This document shows, piece after piece, positions 27,165 to 35,554 of a DNA stretch of 64,000 nt. The stretch covers positions 3,844,001-3,908,000 of the forward strand of contig NZ_CP189882.1 of assembly GCF_052050035.1 (NCBI RefSeq), in the 5' to 3' direction. Numbering within the stretch: the stretch's first letter is position 1; each line of letters starts with the position of its first letter. A program made the translations under genes and the position numbers. The notes beneath the pieces were generated by a model. It was not told the DNA's origin, searched no databases, and saw only the letters and a list, made by a program, of their open reading frames with translations. The DNA is from Symbiopectobacterium purcellii_A (lineage in GTDB: Bacteria; Pseudomonadota; Gammaproteobacteria; Enterobacterales; Enterobacteriaceae).

Positions 27165-28114
27165 GTGCGCTGATTCAATTACTTGACCGCCCAATTGCCT
27201 ATAACCCAGCTTTTGCAAAGCTGAGGGCAGGGCCAGTTAATGCGTCCAACCTCTGTGGCATTTCAAAGCAAAATTCAAGAAGCCACATAAATAACCTTGA
27301 ACACGTGAATTTCGGGCGCTATAGTTCCCGTGCAGCGGAAAAATCCGCTGCCGGGCGTGGAAACCCGGGATTCAACTTAGAGCACAACCGCGCTCATTGC
27401 GGTTTTTTTGTGTGCGATGCACGGCTACACCTCTCAATGGTGGGGCATGCAGGGCAGCCGAAAGGCTGGCCGGGTTCTGAGTTGACCGGTATTTCCACCC
27501 CTGTACGTCTCACCACCCATGAGCGTGGAAACTCTGGTGGTGAGTTATTAAAACTCAACTCAGAGGCTGCCATTATGGCTACTATCCCGACCCTCGCTCA
27601 ACCTGAAATCATTGCCGTAGACGGACGCGCTGTCACCACCTCTCATGCTATTGCTTGCTATTTTCGAAAGCGACACGATAACGTTATACGGTCAATTACT
27701 AACCTTGAATGTTCCTCTAAATTCGCTGCCCTCAATTTTGAGGCGAGTGAATATATCGATCCAACCGGACGAAAACTACCTTGCTACCAAATCACCCGTG
27801 ACGGTTTCGCTTTTCTCGCTATGGGGTTTACCGGGAAACGCGCCGCTGTGTTCAAAGAGGCGTATATCACAGCCTTTAACGCCATGGAGCAGGCGCTGAT
27901 TAAACAGCCGTATCAGGCAGACCCTCGCTTTGACGCTATCCTGACCGACGCACGTCGCCTGCATGACAATCTGGGAATAATCATGGGCATCTGGGCTGAT
28001 AACGTTCAGCCGCTCAACCCACCGATAGTGGTAAGCGGCACGATTATGGACTCTTATCACCGTTCCGGCCTCATAGCTGGCGGGATAGAGCGCGTGTTGC
28101 GAGGTAAACAATGA
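27161..28114 (+). CDS. Ash-like/Rha frame, copy 2, with foreign N-terminal start
   Basis: ATG 27161 overlaps the stop of copy 1 and opens MSALIQLLDRPIAYNPAFAK. This is the usual beginning of a phage replication-initiation protein but breaks off after about 28 codons at the duplication junction. The frame then continues through a second Ash-like part (FGRYSSRAAEKSAAGRG, VGHAGQPKGWPGSELTG) into a second Rha protein at ATG 27575 (179 aa). The last 230 bp or so of the two rha genes are identical, whereas their N-terminal halves differ substantially. Rha2 has its own ribosome site (cagaggctgccatt). Confidence 0.7.
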   Translation: MSALIQLLDRPIAYNPAFAKLRAGPVNASNLCGISKQNSRSHINNLEHVNFGRYSSRAAEKSAAGRGNPGFNLEHNRAHCGFFVCDARLHLSMVGHAGQPKGWPGSELTGISTPVRLTTHERGNSGGELLKLNSEAAIMATIPTLAQPEIIAVDGRAVTTSHAIACYFRKRHDNVIRSITNLECSSKFAALNFEASEYIDPTGRKLPCYQITRDGFAFLAMGFTGKRAAVFKEAYITAFNAMEQALIKQPYQADPRFDAILTDARRLHDNLGIIMGIWADNVQPLNPPIVVSGTIMDSYHRSGLIAGGIERVLRGKQ

Positions 28115-29196
28115 GCCGCATATTTGACGTTGTTCAGGCTATGTCTGGGCAAAAAAATATGATCGTCATTCCTCGGCCCTACCTTGAGTTTTTCAAGAGG
28201 GAGCAGCAGGCACATGCGCTGGCTGCCGTTCTCAATCAACTAGTTTTCTGGTCTGGTTGTTCAACCCGTGATGATGGGTGGTTTTACAAGAGCCACAAGG
28301 AGCTGGGCGACGAGGTTGGCGGATTAAGTGACGATCAAATAGGGCGAGTGGTAGACAAGATCATCAAGAAGCTGTTACCGGGTGTTATTGAGACTACTAA
28401 CCGGAAAGTAAACGGTACTCCAGTCAAGCATTACCGTATCCAAGAAGATGCATTAATTGCTGCCATATTCCCGCCAACGCTGGATTCCGCAGAATCGCGG
28501 AATGGAAACCGCGAAGTTGCGGAACCCGATCCGCAGAATCGCGGAATCGAAACCGCAGAATCGCGGAATGAGAGCCGCGAAGTTGCGGAATCTTATCTCT
28601 ATCCAGATCAATACACAGATCAGGACTTACAGATCAAAAAAGACTCTTGTCAGGCTGAACCGCCTGACGACCCAGATCAACGGGTTTTGGACCATTTCAA
28701 CAAGGTAACTAACTCCGGCTATCGGGATGGCAAAACCACGATGGGATACATCCGTGGGCGACTTGCTGAGCCCGATTATGTCGCGGAGGACTTGATTCAG
28801 GTAGTGGATTACCTGACGGCAAAATGGCTTAACGATCGCAAGATGTGCGACTACCTGCGTCCCAAGACAGTTTTTGCCCCAGAAAACTTCCCAGAGTATT
28901 ACGACAAGGCCCGCAAATGGCATGTCAGCGGTCGCCCCGAGTGCGTCGATGGGAAATGGATCCGACCAGGGGATATGTCCGCGGTTCCGGTTGATGTCTC
29001 CGAACGTGACGCCGCCTATCGCCGTTTCATTGGCAGCGCATTACCCGCCAAAAACCCCAGCCAGATAGAAATTCAGGTGCGTACAGAGGCCAGTAAAGCT
29101 GGGCTGAAATCTGCGAAACCAGAGTTTGCCATGAGTCGCTGGAATTCCATCTGGAAAGACGTCACCCAGCGCCAGCAGGGAGGAAAAGCAGCATGA
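28111..29196 (+). CDS. O-like phage replication initiation protein (361 aa)
   Basis: The N-terminal winged-helix region (residues about 20-115: QQAHALAAVLNQLVFWSGCS, KSHKELGDEVGGLSDDQIGR) resembles phage replication proteins. The C-terminal part (about 195-300, VLDHFNKVTNSGYRDGKTTM, CDYLRPKTVFAPENFPEYYD) is the conserved phage C-terminal domain Phg_2220_C. Between them a low-complexity linker encodes five iterons (28487-28588), so the gene probably carries its own origin, as lambda O does. Overlaps rha2 by 4 bp. No helicase-loader gene is evident downstream. Confidence 0.85.
   Translation: MSRIFDVVQAMSGQKNMIVIPRPYLEFFKREQQAHALAAVLNQLVFWSGCSTRDDGWFYKSHKELGDEVGGLSDDQIGRVVDKIIKKLLPGVIETTNRKVNGTPVKHYRIQEDALIAAIFPPTLDSAESRNGNREVAEPDPQNRGIETAESRNESREVAESYLYPDQYTDQDLQIKKDSCQAEPPDDPDQRVLDHFNKVTNSGYRDGKTTMGYIRGRLAEPDYVAEDLIQVVDYLTAKWLNDRKMCDYLRPKTVFAPENFPEYYDKARKWHVSGRPECVDGKWIRPGDMSAVPVDVSERDAAYRRFIGSALPAKNPSQIEIQVRTEASKAGLKSAKPEFAMSRWNSIWKDVTQRQQGGKAA
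28487..28588 (+). repeat. Putative replication origin: five palindromic iterons at exact 22-bp spacing
   Basis: Units of the form CCGC-N6-GCGG start at 28487, 28509, 28531, 28553 and 28575. The three ccgcagaatcgcgg units and two ccgcgaagttgcgg units are ordered 1-2-1-1-2. The 22-bp period (about two helical turns) is not a multiple of three, so the repeats read in changing codon phases, pointing to selection on DNA and not on protein. Lies in the linker of the O-like gene. Confidence 0.82.
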
Positions 29197-29417
29197 TGAC
29201 CGACGATATCGCATTAGCCGAAAAGTTGGAAAGTAAACGCCTGTGGCGCAGAGCAGCACGTGTATGGCTGACGGTACTTGACCAGACCGAAGGGGTGCAA
29301 GCGCGTGCTGAGGTGGTCCACCGCCGTAAGAAATGCCAGATCAGCGCAAACGGACTAAGAAGCCAATACAGCGGCATCAGGGTGATGACGGCAGCGGGAG
29401 GCGTGCTCAATGACTGA
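29193..29417 (+). CDS. PerC-like small phage protein (74 aa)
   Basis: IALAEKLESKRLWRRAARVW then LTVLDQTEGVQARAEVVHRR resembles the PerC family of small transcriptional activators found in prophages. Starts ATGATG overlapping the stop of the replication gene. Target unknown. Confidence 0.6.
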   Translation: MMTDDIALAEKLESKRLWRRAARVWLTVLDQTEGVQARAEVVHRRKKCQISANGLRSQYSGIRVMTAAGGVLND

Positions 29418-30075
29418 CTTTTCCCAAACCGGGTATGTGCAGGCACTGAACGCCTACAAGGCAGAAACCGCGCATGAACTCAAGGATGTTGGCGATCAGT
29501 GGTGTACTCCCGATCCGCTGTTCTGGGGAATCAATGCCATGTTTGGCCCGTTGGTATTGGATCTGTTCAGCGACGGTGAAAACTCGAAGTGTGAAGCCTT
29601 CTACACCGCAGAAGATAACGCACTGGCGCAAGACTGGTCCGCGCGTCTGGTTGAACTGAACGGTGCCGCGTTCGGCAACCCTCCATACTCCCGCGCCAAA
29701 CAGCACGAAGGGCAGTACATGACCGGCATGCGTCACATCATCGATCATGCTATGGCAATGCGTGATTTGGGCGGTCGCTATGTGTTCCTCATCAAATCCG
29801 CTACGTCCGAGGTTTGGTGGCCTGAACAGGCGGACCACATCGCGTTTATTCGTGGCCGCATTGGTTTCGATCTGCCGACCTGGTTCATACCCAAAGACGA
29901 AAAACAGGTAGCAACCAGCGCCTTCTTTGCTGGCGCTATCGCCGTTTTTGACAAGCAATGGCGCAGTCCAGCGATTGCCTATATCGAGCGTGATCGGCTG
30001 TTTGCCCAGGGTGAAGCATTCATGGCGCAGATCCGCAGAGAAGCTGCACGACTGGCGGTGAGGGCCGCAGCATGA
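29410..30075 (+). CDS. Phage DNA N6-adenine methyltransferase (221 aa)
   Basis: Contains DQWCTPDPLFWGINAMFGPL, DLFSDGENSKC and catalytic NPPYSR (about residue 96), the layout of the phage Dam-like family (DNA N-6-adenine-methyltransferase). Methylates adenine in phage DNA, probably against restriction or to control replication. Overlaps both neighbours by 4-8 bp in an early operon. Confidence 0.85.
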   Translation: MTDFSQTGYVQALNAYKAETAHELKDVGDQWCTPDPLFWGINAMFGPLVLDLFSDGENSKCEAFYTAEDNALAQDWSARLVELNGAAFGNPPYSRAKQHEGQYMTGMRHIIDHAMAMRDLGGRYVFLIKSATSEVWWPEQADHIAFIRGRIGFDLPTWFIPKDEKQVATSAFFAGAIAVFDKQWRSPAIAYIERDRLFAQGEAFMAQIRREAARLAVRAAA

Positions 30076-30419
30076 TCAAAGGCCCACTCATTAGCAGCCA
30101 GCGTTACCTTGATCGCGCAAAAGTTGTAGACAAGGCATATCGGTTTACCCGCTTCTACGTTGAAGTCTATCCAGTAGTGCTGCGTGGTAAGCAATACACA
30201 CTGATCATGGATGGTCACCACGGCTACGCAGCAGCAAAGCTGGCAGGTGTAGAGCCAACCTACCGCCCGATCCGTACGAAGTTGGTGAAGATATTTAAAG
30301 GCATGACACAACGGGAAATTGAAGTATTCCTGATCAATAACATCACAGACAGCCATTTGTATTACGTGGAAAGCGGTGAAGTTGTTGAGGAATTGGCTAT
30401 GCCAGAGGCGGGCGTATGA
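30072..30419 (+). CDS. ParB-like nuclease-fold protein (115 aa)
   Basis: YTLIMDGHHGYAAAKLAGVE is the DGHHR-like motif of ParB/sulfiredoxin-type folds. Short, single domain. Function in the phage is unknown. Overlaps the methylase and rusA by 4 bp each. Confidence 0.6.
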   Translation: MIKGPLISSQRYLDRAKVVDKAYRFTRFYVEVYPVVLRGKQYTLIMDGHHGYAAAKLAGVEPTYRPIRTKLVKIFKGMTQREIEVFLINNITDSHLYYVESGEVVEELAMPEAGV

Positions 30420-30788
30420 AATTGACTCTGCCATTCCCTCCCAGCGTAAACAGCTACTGGCGCGCCCCGAACAAAGGGGCGTTAACAGGTAAGCATCTGA
30501 TCAGTGCAAACGGTCGTAAATACCTCACTAACGCCGTTGCTGACGTAGTGGAACAACTAAAGCGCTATCCCAAACCACAAACCACGTACCGATCTGGTAT
30601 CGGTGAAAGTCATCCTCATGCCACCAGATAGAAAGCACCGTGATCTGGATAACTACCTGAAGGCGTTATTCGATTCCCTTACCCATGCGGGTATTTGGCT
30701 GGATGACAGCCAGGTAAAACGGATGCTGGTGGAGTAGGGGCCGGTAACGCGTGGCGGCAAAGCTGAAATAACCATCGACACATTTTAA
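30416..30788 (+). pseudogene. rusA: rusA, Holliday-junction resolvase, frameshifted
   Basis: Frame 1 gives the N-terminus MKLTLPFPPSVNSYWRAPNK to about YPKPQTTYRS. A single-base shift near 30590-30600 moves coding to VKVILMPPDRKHRDLDNYLK then ALFDSLTHAGIWLDDSQVKR, which holds the RusA acidic residues. A second lesion is the TAG at about 30735 (RMLVE, stop, GPVTRGGKAEITIDTF), probably TGG originally. The remainder ends at 30788. RusA resolves recombination intermediates; inactive here. Confidence 0.85.
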
Positions 30789-30797
30789 GGAGGCATC

Positions 30798-31493
30798 ATG
30801 AGCATGTTAACCAATGTGAAAAATGATCCGGGCTTTCTTGCGATGAGCAGCCTTGAAATTGCCGGGTTATGTGAAAAGCGTCATGACCATGTGATGGCTG
30901 ATATACGCAATATGCTGGAACAGCTCAATATTCAATCTCCCGAGTTTTCGGGAGATTATCGGGATGAGCGCGGGCGCAGTTATCCCTGCTATCACTTACC
31001 TCGTGATTTGTGCCTCACGTTGGTATCTGGTTACAGCGTAGTGCTGCGTAAACGCATCATCGATCGCTGGCTGGAATTGGAGAAAGGGCAAACGCCGCAG
31101 GTGCCACAGTCTTTACCCGAGGCGTTACGCCTTGCTGCGGATCTGGCAGAGAAGCAGCAAAAGCTGGAAGCTGAATTGGCGGAAGCAGCCCCCAAAGTGG
31201 AATTTGTTGATCGGTATGTCACTGCCACAGGCTCCATGACGTTCCGTCAGGTGTGCAAGCTTTTGAACGCCAAAGAACCTGAATTCCGCCTGTTCCTGCT
31301 TGATAAACACATCATGTACCGGCTGAACAATATTCTAACCCCTCATCACCAACACATCGCGTTAGGGCGCTTTGAGGTGAAGACCGGCACAACCAATGCC
31401 AGCAACTACGCATTCAGTCAGGCTCGTTTCACAGCGAAGGGCGTCAAGTGGATTGCAGGGTTGTGGGTCGAACACCTGGCGAGGGCGGCATGA
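30798..31493 (+). CDS. Phage antirepressor, Rha-like N-terminus plus KilAC domain (231 aa)
   Basis: Residues 10-100 are Rha-like (LAMSSLEIAGLCEKRHDHVM, YPCYHLPRDLCLTLVSGYSV). A linker helix (LRLAADLAEKQQKLEAELAE) leads to a C-terminal KilAC/ANT domain (APKVEFVDRYVTATGSMTFR, VCKLLNAKEPEFRLFLLDKH, FTAKGVKWIAGL). Such antirepressors inactivate the prophage repressor. Ribosome site aaggaggcatc precedes ATG 30798. Confidence 0.87.
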   Translation: MSMLTNVKNDPGFLAMSSLEIAGLCEKRHDHVMADIRNMLEQLNIQSPEFSGDYRDERGRSYPCYHLPRDLCLTLVSGYSVVLRKRIIDRWLELEKGQTPQVPQSLPEALRLAADLAEKQQKLEAELAEAAPKVEFVDRYVTATGSMTFRQVCKLLNAKEPEFRLFLLDKHIMYRLNNILTPHHQHIALGRFEVKTGTTNASNYAFSQARFTAKGVKWIAGLWVEHLARAA

Positions 31494-32515
31494 GAGCACT
31501 GTTTAACCCCGTCATTGTGCCAGAGCTGGGGCAAGTCATATTACGCCCCGGTAAAAACCTTCTGCCGTTATTCCATCGTCGCGTGCTGGTGGTCAGTGAA
31601 CCAGAGGAACTTAAAGAGCTTCCCTCCGGTTTGCTGCCGAATCAGGAACAGCAACTGGGTAATGATCCGCGCTGGCGTCCATTCCTGACCAACGAGCGTG
31701 TGATTAATGCCGCTGGTGGCACTGATAGCCTGATTTACTGGCTGGATCAGTCAATCGTGTGTCAGCGCGAAAGTGACTACCACGCCAAGAACTTCACCAC
31801 CATGAGATACGGGCATAGTGCCATTCGGCTGTGCTGGCATTGTGATAACCAGGTTCACGGGCATAACTCACCGGCGCTTGATGAACTGGCAGATCGGAGT
31901 GCGGCTGAGTGGGTAATTAACCAGGCCCGTATCTGGCTGGCATTGCCGGAAGGTCATCAGGTGACAGCACATGAGATTAGTTGGTGGGCTGTAGTAAAAA
32001 AGGCCTCTGACCTGCTGCCCGAGCATGCCATTCGCATCAGTTTGCGCATGCCAGCCCCAGAGGAGAAGTCTGGGGCAAAAAAGGAATCTGACGTCGTTTG
32101 GGAAACACCTATACACGACATCATTGGCGAGCGTATAGAACAGATTAAACCCATTATCGCGCTGGTGGAGGATGACGAGCCACCAGCAGGTTTTATGCTG
32201 CGTCCAAAGTTAAAGCGTCTGGAGTGTGAGAAGTACACCCGCTGGGTGAAGTCACAGCAATGTGCATGCTGTGGCGCTCCTGCTGACGATCCGCACCACG
32301 TAATAGGGTACGGGCTTGGCGGAATGGGTACAAAAACGCATGACCTGTTTGTTATCCCCTTGTGCCGCCGTCACCACGACGAGCTACACAGGGATGTAAC
32401 AGCCTGGGAAGCAGAATACGGCAGTCAACTGCTGCTATTTGTCCAGACCTTCAACCGTGCATTGGGGATCGGGGCTATTTCAATCGGGAAATTAAAAGGT
32501 GTAGAGGATGCGTGA
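31490..32515 (+). CDS. DUF968-type phage protein with zinc/HNH-like C-terminus (341 aa)
   Basis: The C-terminal part holds CACCGAPADDPHHVIGYGLG and PLCRRHHDELHRDVTAWEAE, a Cys/His cluster like an HNH nuclease, as in lambdoid DUF968/YbcO-region proteins. The N-terminal 200 residues have no clear function. Start MRALFNP (31490) overlaps the previous stop by 4 bp. Confidence 0.78.
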   Translation: MRALFNPVIVPELGQVILRPGKNLLPLFHRRVLVVSEPEELKELPSGLLPNQEQQLGNDPRWRPFLTNERVINAAGGTDSLIYWLDQSIVCQRESDYHAKNFTTMRYGHSAIRLCWHCDNQVHGHNSPALDELADRSAAEWVINQARIWLALPEGHQVTAHEISWWAVVKKASDLLPEHAIRISLRMPAPEEKSGAKKESDVVWETPIHDIIGERIEQIKPIIALVEDDEPPAGFMLRPKLKRLECEKYTRWVKSQQCACCGAPADDPHHVIGYGLGGMGTKTHDLFVIPLCRRHHDELHRDVTAWEAEYGSQLLLFVQTFNRALGIGAISIGKLKGVEDA

Positions 32516-32936
32516 TATTTCGATGGTGTTGGAGCGCTGGGCAGGATGGGCAGCAAGCGATGGCAGTGGCGTTGACTATTCGCACGTTGCGGCTGGTTTT
32601 AAAGGGCTTTTGCCACAAAAGAGTGGTATACGGTTGTCGTGCTCTGATGATGATGGGCTGGTCATTGAGAAATGCATGGCACGTCTGAAGGAAAAACGGC
32701 CTGATGAGTATCACCTGCTTGTTGCTCACTATCTTTACCAGATATCAAAACGCAAGCTGGCCCGCTGGCGCAAACGCGATGAGAAAGTGATTCGAATTGA
32801 GATTCAGATGGCGGAGGGATTCATTGAAGGGTGTCTTGCTGTGTTGGATGTGCGGCTGGAAATGGACCCAGAGGTAGAAATTCCACAAAATTCGCATAAA
32901 ACGTTATCGCGGTCCGCAAATTGTGTATTAGTGTAA
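32508..32936 (+). CDS. Antitermination protein Q-like (142 aa)
   Basis: MRDISMVLERWAGWAASDGS, GVDYSHVAAGFKGLLPQ, YHLLVAHYLYQISKRKLARW and IQMAEGFIEGCLAVLDVRLE match the lambdoid antiterminator Q family, including the late HTH-like segment. Q lets RNA polymerase read through terminators into the late genes. Followed by tandem terminators, as expected. Overlaps DUF968 by 8 bp. Confidence 0.85.
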   Translation: MRDISMVLERWAGWAASDGSGVDYSHVAAGFKGLLPQKSGIRLSCSDDDGLVIEKCMARLKEKRPDEYHLLVAHYLYQISKRKLARWRKRDEKVIRIEIQMAEGFIEGCLAVLDVRLEMDPEVEIPQNSHKTLSRSANCVLV

Positions 32937-32993
32937 TAAGAGTGGTCGCAGGGTATGAGGGCTTATTCATAGTGATTGTTCTGAATTGAGCAT

Positions 32994-33062
32994 AAAAAAG
33001 CCACTATTGCAGTAGTGGCTTTGGATGTCATTCAAGCCACTGCTAACGCGGTGGCTTTTTCA
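32994..33062 (+). terminator. Two tandem hairpin terminators after Q
   Basis: First hairpin: aaagccactattgcagtagtggcttt (about 32996-33022). Second: agccactgctaacgcggtggctttttc (about 33036-33062). Their position just after Q suggests Q-controlled late-transcript terminators; they also end the convergent higBA transcript. Confidence 0.7.
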
Positions 33063-33075
33063 TTTGTAGGCTTTA

Positions 33076-33360
33076 TCATGCTGCAACGAGTTTGTGTAGT
33101 GTTGATGTATCAATTGTTTGTTGAACAACCCACAAGCTGTAATTACCTTGCAGATTAAGCCAAAATTTAGGCGAGCTACCCAGCACAGTAGACAGCTTTA
33201 CAGCCATTTCAGGGCTAACTGCAGCATTACCGACAACCAGTCGTTGCGCGGTGGATGGTGCAACGCTAAGTGCGCGAGCAAGCTCACGAATGCCGACGCC
33301 CAGCTCTTCCAGTGTTTCGGCGATAATTTCCCCCGGGTGCGGGGGGTTATGCATAGCCAT
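33076..33360 (-). CDS. higA: HigA-type antitoxin (94 aa)
   Basis: An XRE-family HTH with the HigA signature start (MHNPPHPGEIIAETLEELGV) and helix region IRELARALSVAPSTAQRLVV. Neutralises HigB and represses the operon. Overlaps the toxin stop by 4 bp (ATGA), with the toxin first, as is usual for higBA. Confidence 0.92.
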   Translation of the reverse strand: MAMHNPPHPGEIIAETLEELGVGIRELARALSVAPSTAQRLVVGNAAVSPEMAVKLSTVLGSSPKFWLNLQGNYSLWVVQQTIDTSTLHKLVAA

Positions 33361-33638
33361 CAGTGATAATCCTCATAGTTAACGATGTAAGCATTTCCAT
33401 CGACGAACTCAAATGTAATACGCCAGTTTCCCGTTACCGAAATTGACCACTGTCCTTTTCGATCCCCTGCCAACGAGTGGAGATTGTAGCCAGGGCGGTC
33501 AATATCGTTTATGTCATCTGCTGCATCGATAGTTGCGAGTCGCAATCTGATTTTCCCTGATTGCTTGGCATCTATTCCCACGGTAGAGCCTTTTTCAAAG
33601 AACTGGCGCAATCCTTTGTGCTTGAAGCTCTTAATCAT
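33360..33638 (-). CDS. higB: HigB/RelE-type toxin (92 aa)
   Basis: RelE-fold mRNA endonuclease toxin: MIKSFKHKGLRQFFEKGSTV at the start, NLHSLAGDRKGQWSISVTGN then WRITFEFVDGNAYIVNYEDY at the end. Family length and both conserved ends are intact, so the pair is probably functional and would favour retention of the prophage. Confidence 0.92.
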   Translation of the reverse strand: MIKSFKHKGLRQFFEKGSTVGIDAKQSGKIRLRLATIDAADDINDIDRPGYNLHSLAGDRKGQWSISVTGNWRITFEFVDGNAYIVNYEDYH

Positions 33639-33653
33639 TAATCACTTTCCTGC

Positions 33654-33694
33654 TGTTGCGTGATGAGAAACAGTATATCAGTTGTTTCGTGATG
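33654..33694 (-). promoter_or_regulatory. higBA promoter/operator with direct repeats
   Basis: tgttgcgtgatg (33654-33665) and tgtttcgtgatg (33683-33694) repeat at 29-bp spacing, with a -10-like TATACT (complement of agtata, 33673-33678) between them. Likely HigA-binding sites over the promoter. The rest of 33695-33897 holds no recognisable feature. Confidence 0.6.
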
Positions 33695-33897
33695 CGCGAC
33701 ATTTATTTTTGCATTTAGCGACCGGTACTCAATTCCTCATACCCCTGTAGCTCTTTGCCGGATCGCTTTCCTCTTTCAACCACACAGCGCCCACTTAGCG
33801 GCGGTGTTAACTAAATTCTGCCAATAAGGGGCACCCGAAAAGCGGCATCGTCACCGCCTTTGGCAGAGCCATTATGACTGTGCCAAGGCGAGGCATT

Positions 33898-34599
33898 ATG
33901 AAAGAAATATCTCATTATGATTTAAAAAGAATTGTTTCATATGATCCTGATAGTGGGCTTTTTAAAAGGAAAGTCGCTTTCAGGAAAACACACCCCATTG
34001 GTTCTGTCATTGGCACGTTTGATAAGGACGGATATTTACGTGGAAGCGTGCTAGGTAAAAAATTTCAATTACATCGCCTAGCATGGTTCTATCATTACTG
34101 CCAATTCCCATTGCGATGCATTGATCATATAGATAATGGCTTTGTTGAATAATTTAAGATACTGATTTATATAAGCATTATAAAATTTCAACGACTAATT
34201 TTTCCTCTCGGAATGCTTTTTATTGTGCTAACTATTTGATTTGTCGTTCTAACAAAATACATTCTCTGTAAATGCATTCTAACTAAAGAAGATGTAAATC
34301 AAACTGTTAAATTATTCAACAAAGCCATAGATAATAACAAACAAAACAATAGAATCAAAAATTTAAGGTTGGCAAGTAAATCACAAAATGGAGCAAATAG
34401 AGGTCTTCAGAAAAACAATACATCTGGATTTAAGGGGGGTTATTGGTCTGATAGATCGCAACGATGGGTGGTTTACATAAAGAAGAATAAAAAACCGATT
34501 TATATCGGGTCATTCAAAAGCAAATTAGAGGCTGCTGCGGCATATGATGACGCATTTATTGCAGCGTTCGGAGCTTTTGCAAAAACTAATTTGAGCTAA
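33898..34599 (+). pseudogene. HNH endonuclease with AP2 domain, split by MITE1
   Basis: The first part, MKEISHYDLKRIVSYDPDSG to FHYHYC-type His/Cys and CIDHIDN, leads to the MITE. The second part resumes NNKQNNRIKNLRLASKSQNG then an AP2-like stretch (GFKGGYWSDRSQRWVVYIKK). Joined, this is a typical free-standing HNH-AP2 homing-type endonuclease. MITE1 at 34138-34326 has a perfect 9-bp duplication, so precise excision would restore the gene. Start 33898 follows ggcgagg. Confidence 0.88.
34138..34326. repeat. MITE1 copy 5 (189 bp) with perfect duplication
   Basis: Perfect 9-bp duplication atagataat at 34129-34137 and 34327-34335, both 19-bp tips intact. Confidence 0.95.
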
Positions 34600-34604
34600 A
34601 GGCT

Positions 34605-34859
34605 ATGACACGAATGAGCACACTCTACAGCAGGCTTTCATACGGAACGGGGACGGGCTTAATGGGCCTTGGGGCATCTGCCAGAGCCTACGCCGCATCG
34701 ACTAAAGAGAGCGTCTTGCTGCTTGCGGACAAAATGGCCGGGTTAAGCCTTGGTGACTGGGCGATCATTGTCGGTATGGTCTGCACAATCGGCACCTTTG
34801 CTATCAACTGGTACTACCGCAGGAAGGAGTATCAACTGAGGGAAAGAGGAAGTGCATGA
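34605..34859 (+). CDS. Class II phage holin with dual start (84 aa)
   Basis: MTRMSTLYSRLSYGTGTGLM begins with two Met codons separated by Thr-Arg, the lambda-S-like dual-start pattern giving holin and antiholin forms. One long hydrophobic segment (LGDWAIIVGMVCTIGTFAIN) and a charged tail (YYRRKEYQLRERG) follow. Resembles pinholin/P21-S type proteins that time lysis and activate SAR endolysins. Overlaps the endolysin by 4 bp. Confidence 0.82.
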   Translation: MTRMSTLYSRLSYGTGTGLMGLGASARAYAASTKESVLLLADKMAGLSLGDWAIIVGMVCTIGTFAINWYYRRKEYQLRERGSA

Positions 34860-35386
34860 TGTCAAAAGCAAGCAAACTCAGCGCGGCAATGCTGGCGCTA
34901 ATCGCTGCCGGCGCGTTAGCCCCGGTGATGATGGCGCACTTCCAGTCTGAAAAAGAGGGTATGCGCATAAACGCTTATATTGACGGCGGCGGCATTTGGA
35001 CGATTTGCGGTGGTGTGACACGGGTCGACGGCAAGCCGGTAGTGAAGGGGATGAAGCTGACCGCTGAGCAGTGCGCAAAGATTGACGCCATTGAGCAGAG
35101 GAAGGCGCTCGATTGGGTGGACAGCAACGTTAACGTGCCGCTCACTGAGATTCAGAAAGTCGGCATCGCTTCCTTCTGTCCGTGGAACATTGGACCCGGT
35201 AACTGCTTTCCTTCAACGTTCTACCGCAAATTGAATGCTGGTGACCTTATCGGTGCCTGTAAAGAGATAAAGCGTTGGATTTGGGACGGTGGGAAAGATT
35301 GCCGTATCCGCTCAAACAACTGTTACGGGCAGATAGAACGGCGTGACCAGGAGTCAGAGCTTTCGTGCTGGGGATTGGGCGCATGA
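34856..35386 (+). CDS. SAR endolysin, GH24 lysozyme (176 aa)
   Basis: The N-terminal segment (SAAMLALIAAGALAPVMMA) is a signal-anchor-release helix. The catalytic triad follows in the usual spacing: Glu in KEGMRI, Asp in AYIDGGG, Thr in CGGVTR. The rest (QKVGIASFCPWNIGPGNCFP) is typical T4-lysozyme fold of R21 type. Cleaves peptidoglycan once released by the pinholin. Intact. Confidence 0.9.
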   Translation: MMSKASKLSAAMLALIAAGALAPVMMAHFQSEKEGMRINAYIDGGGIWTICGGVTRVDGKPVVKGMKLTAEQCAKIDAIEQRKALDWVDSNVNVPLTEIQKVGIASFCPWNIGPGNCFPSTFYRKLNAGDLIGACKEIKRWIWDGGKDCRIRSNNCYGQIERRDQESELSCWGLGA

Positions 35387-35462
35387 GGCTATATTTCTAC
35401 GCCGCTCTCGCTGCCCTTATTGCTGCATTGTCTTTCGGCGTCTACTACTACCACGGCAAATA

Positions 35463-35554
35463 TAGCCAAGCGACATTATTTTGATAACAGCCAGCTATGC
35501 TTCTTTGCCGCATATCAGGGCATAGGATGTAATCATTTTTAAGTCGGTTGGCTA
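35463..35554 (-). repeat. MITE2 copy e (92 bp)
   Basis: Complement orientation, subtype A, TA at 35461-35462 and 35555-35556, inside Rz. Confidence 0.93.

Noticed and set aside
28487..28588. Possible CRISPR array
   Set aside because: The repeats are 14-bp palindromes at a 22-bp period within an open reading frame. There is no room for spacers and there are no cas genes. Iterons explain them better.
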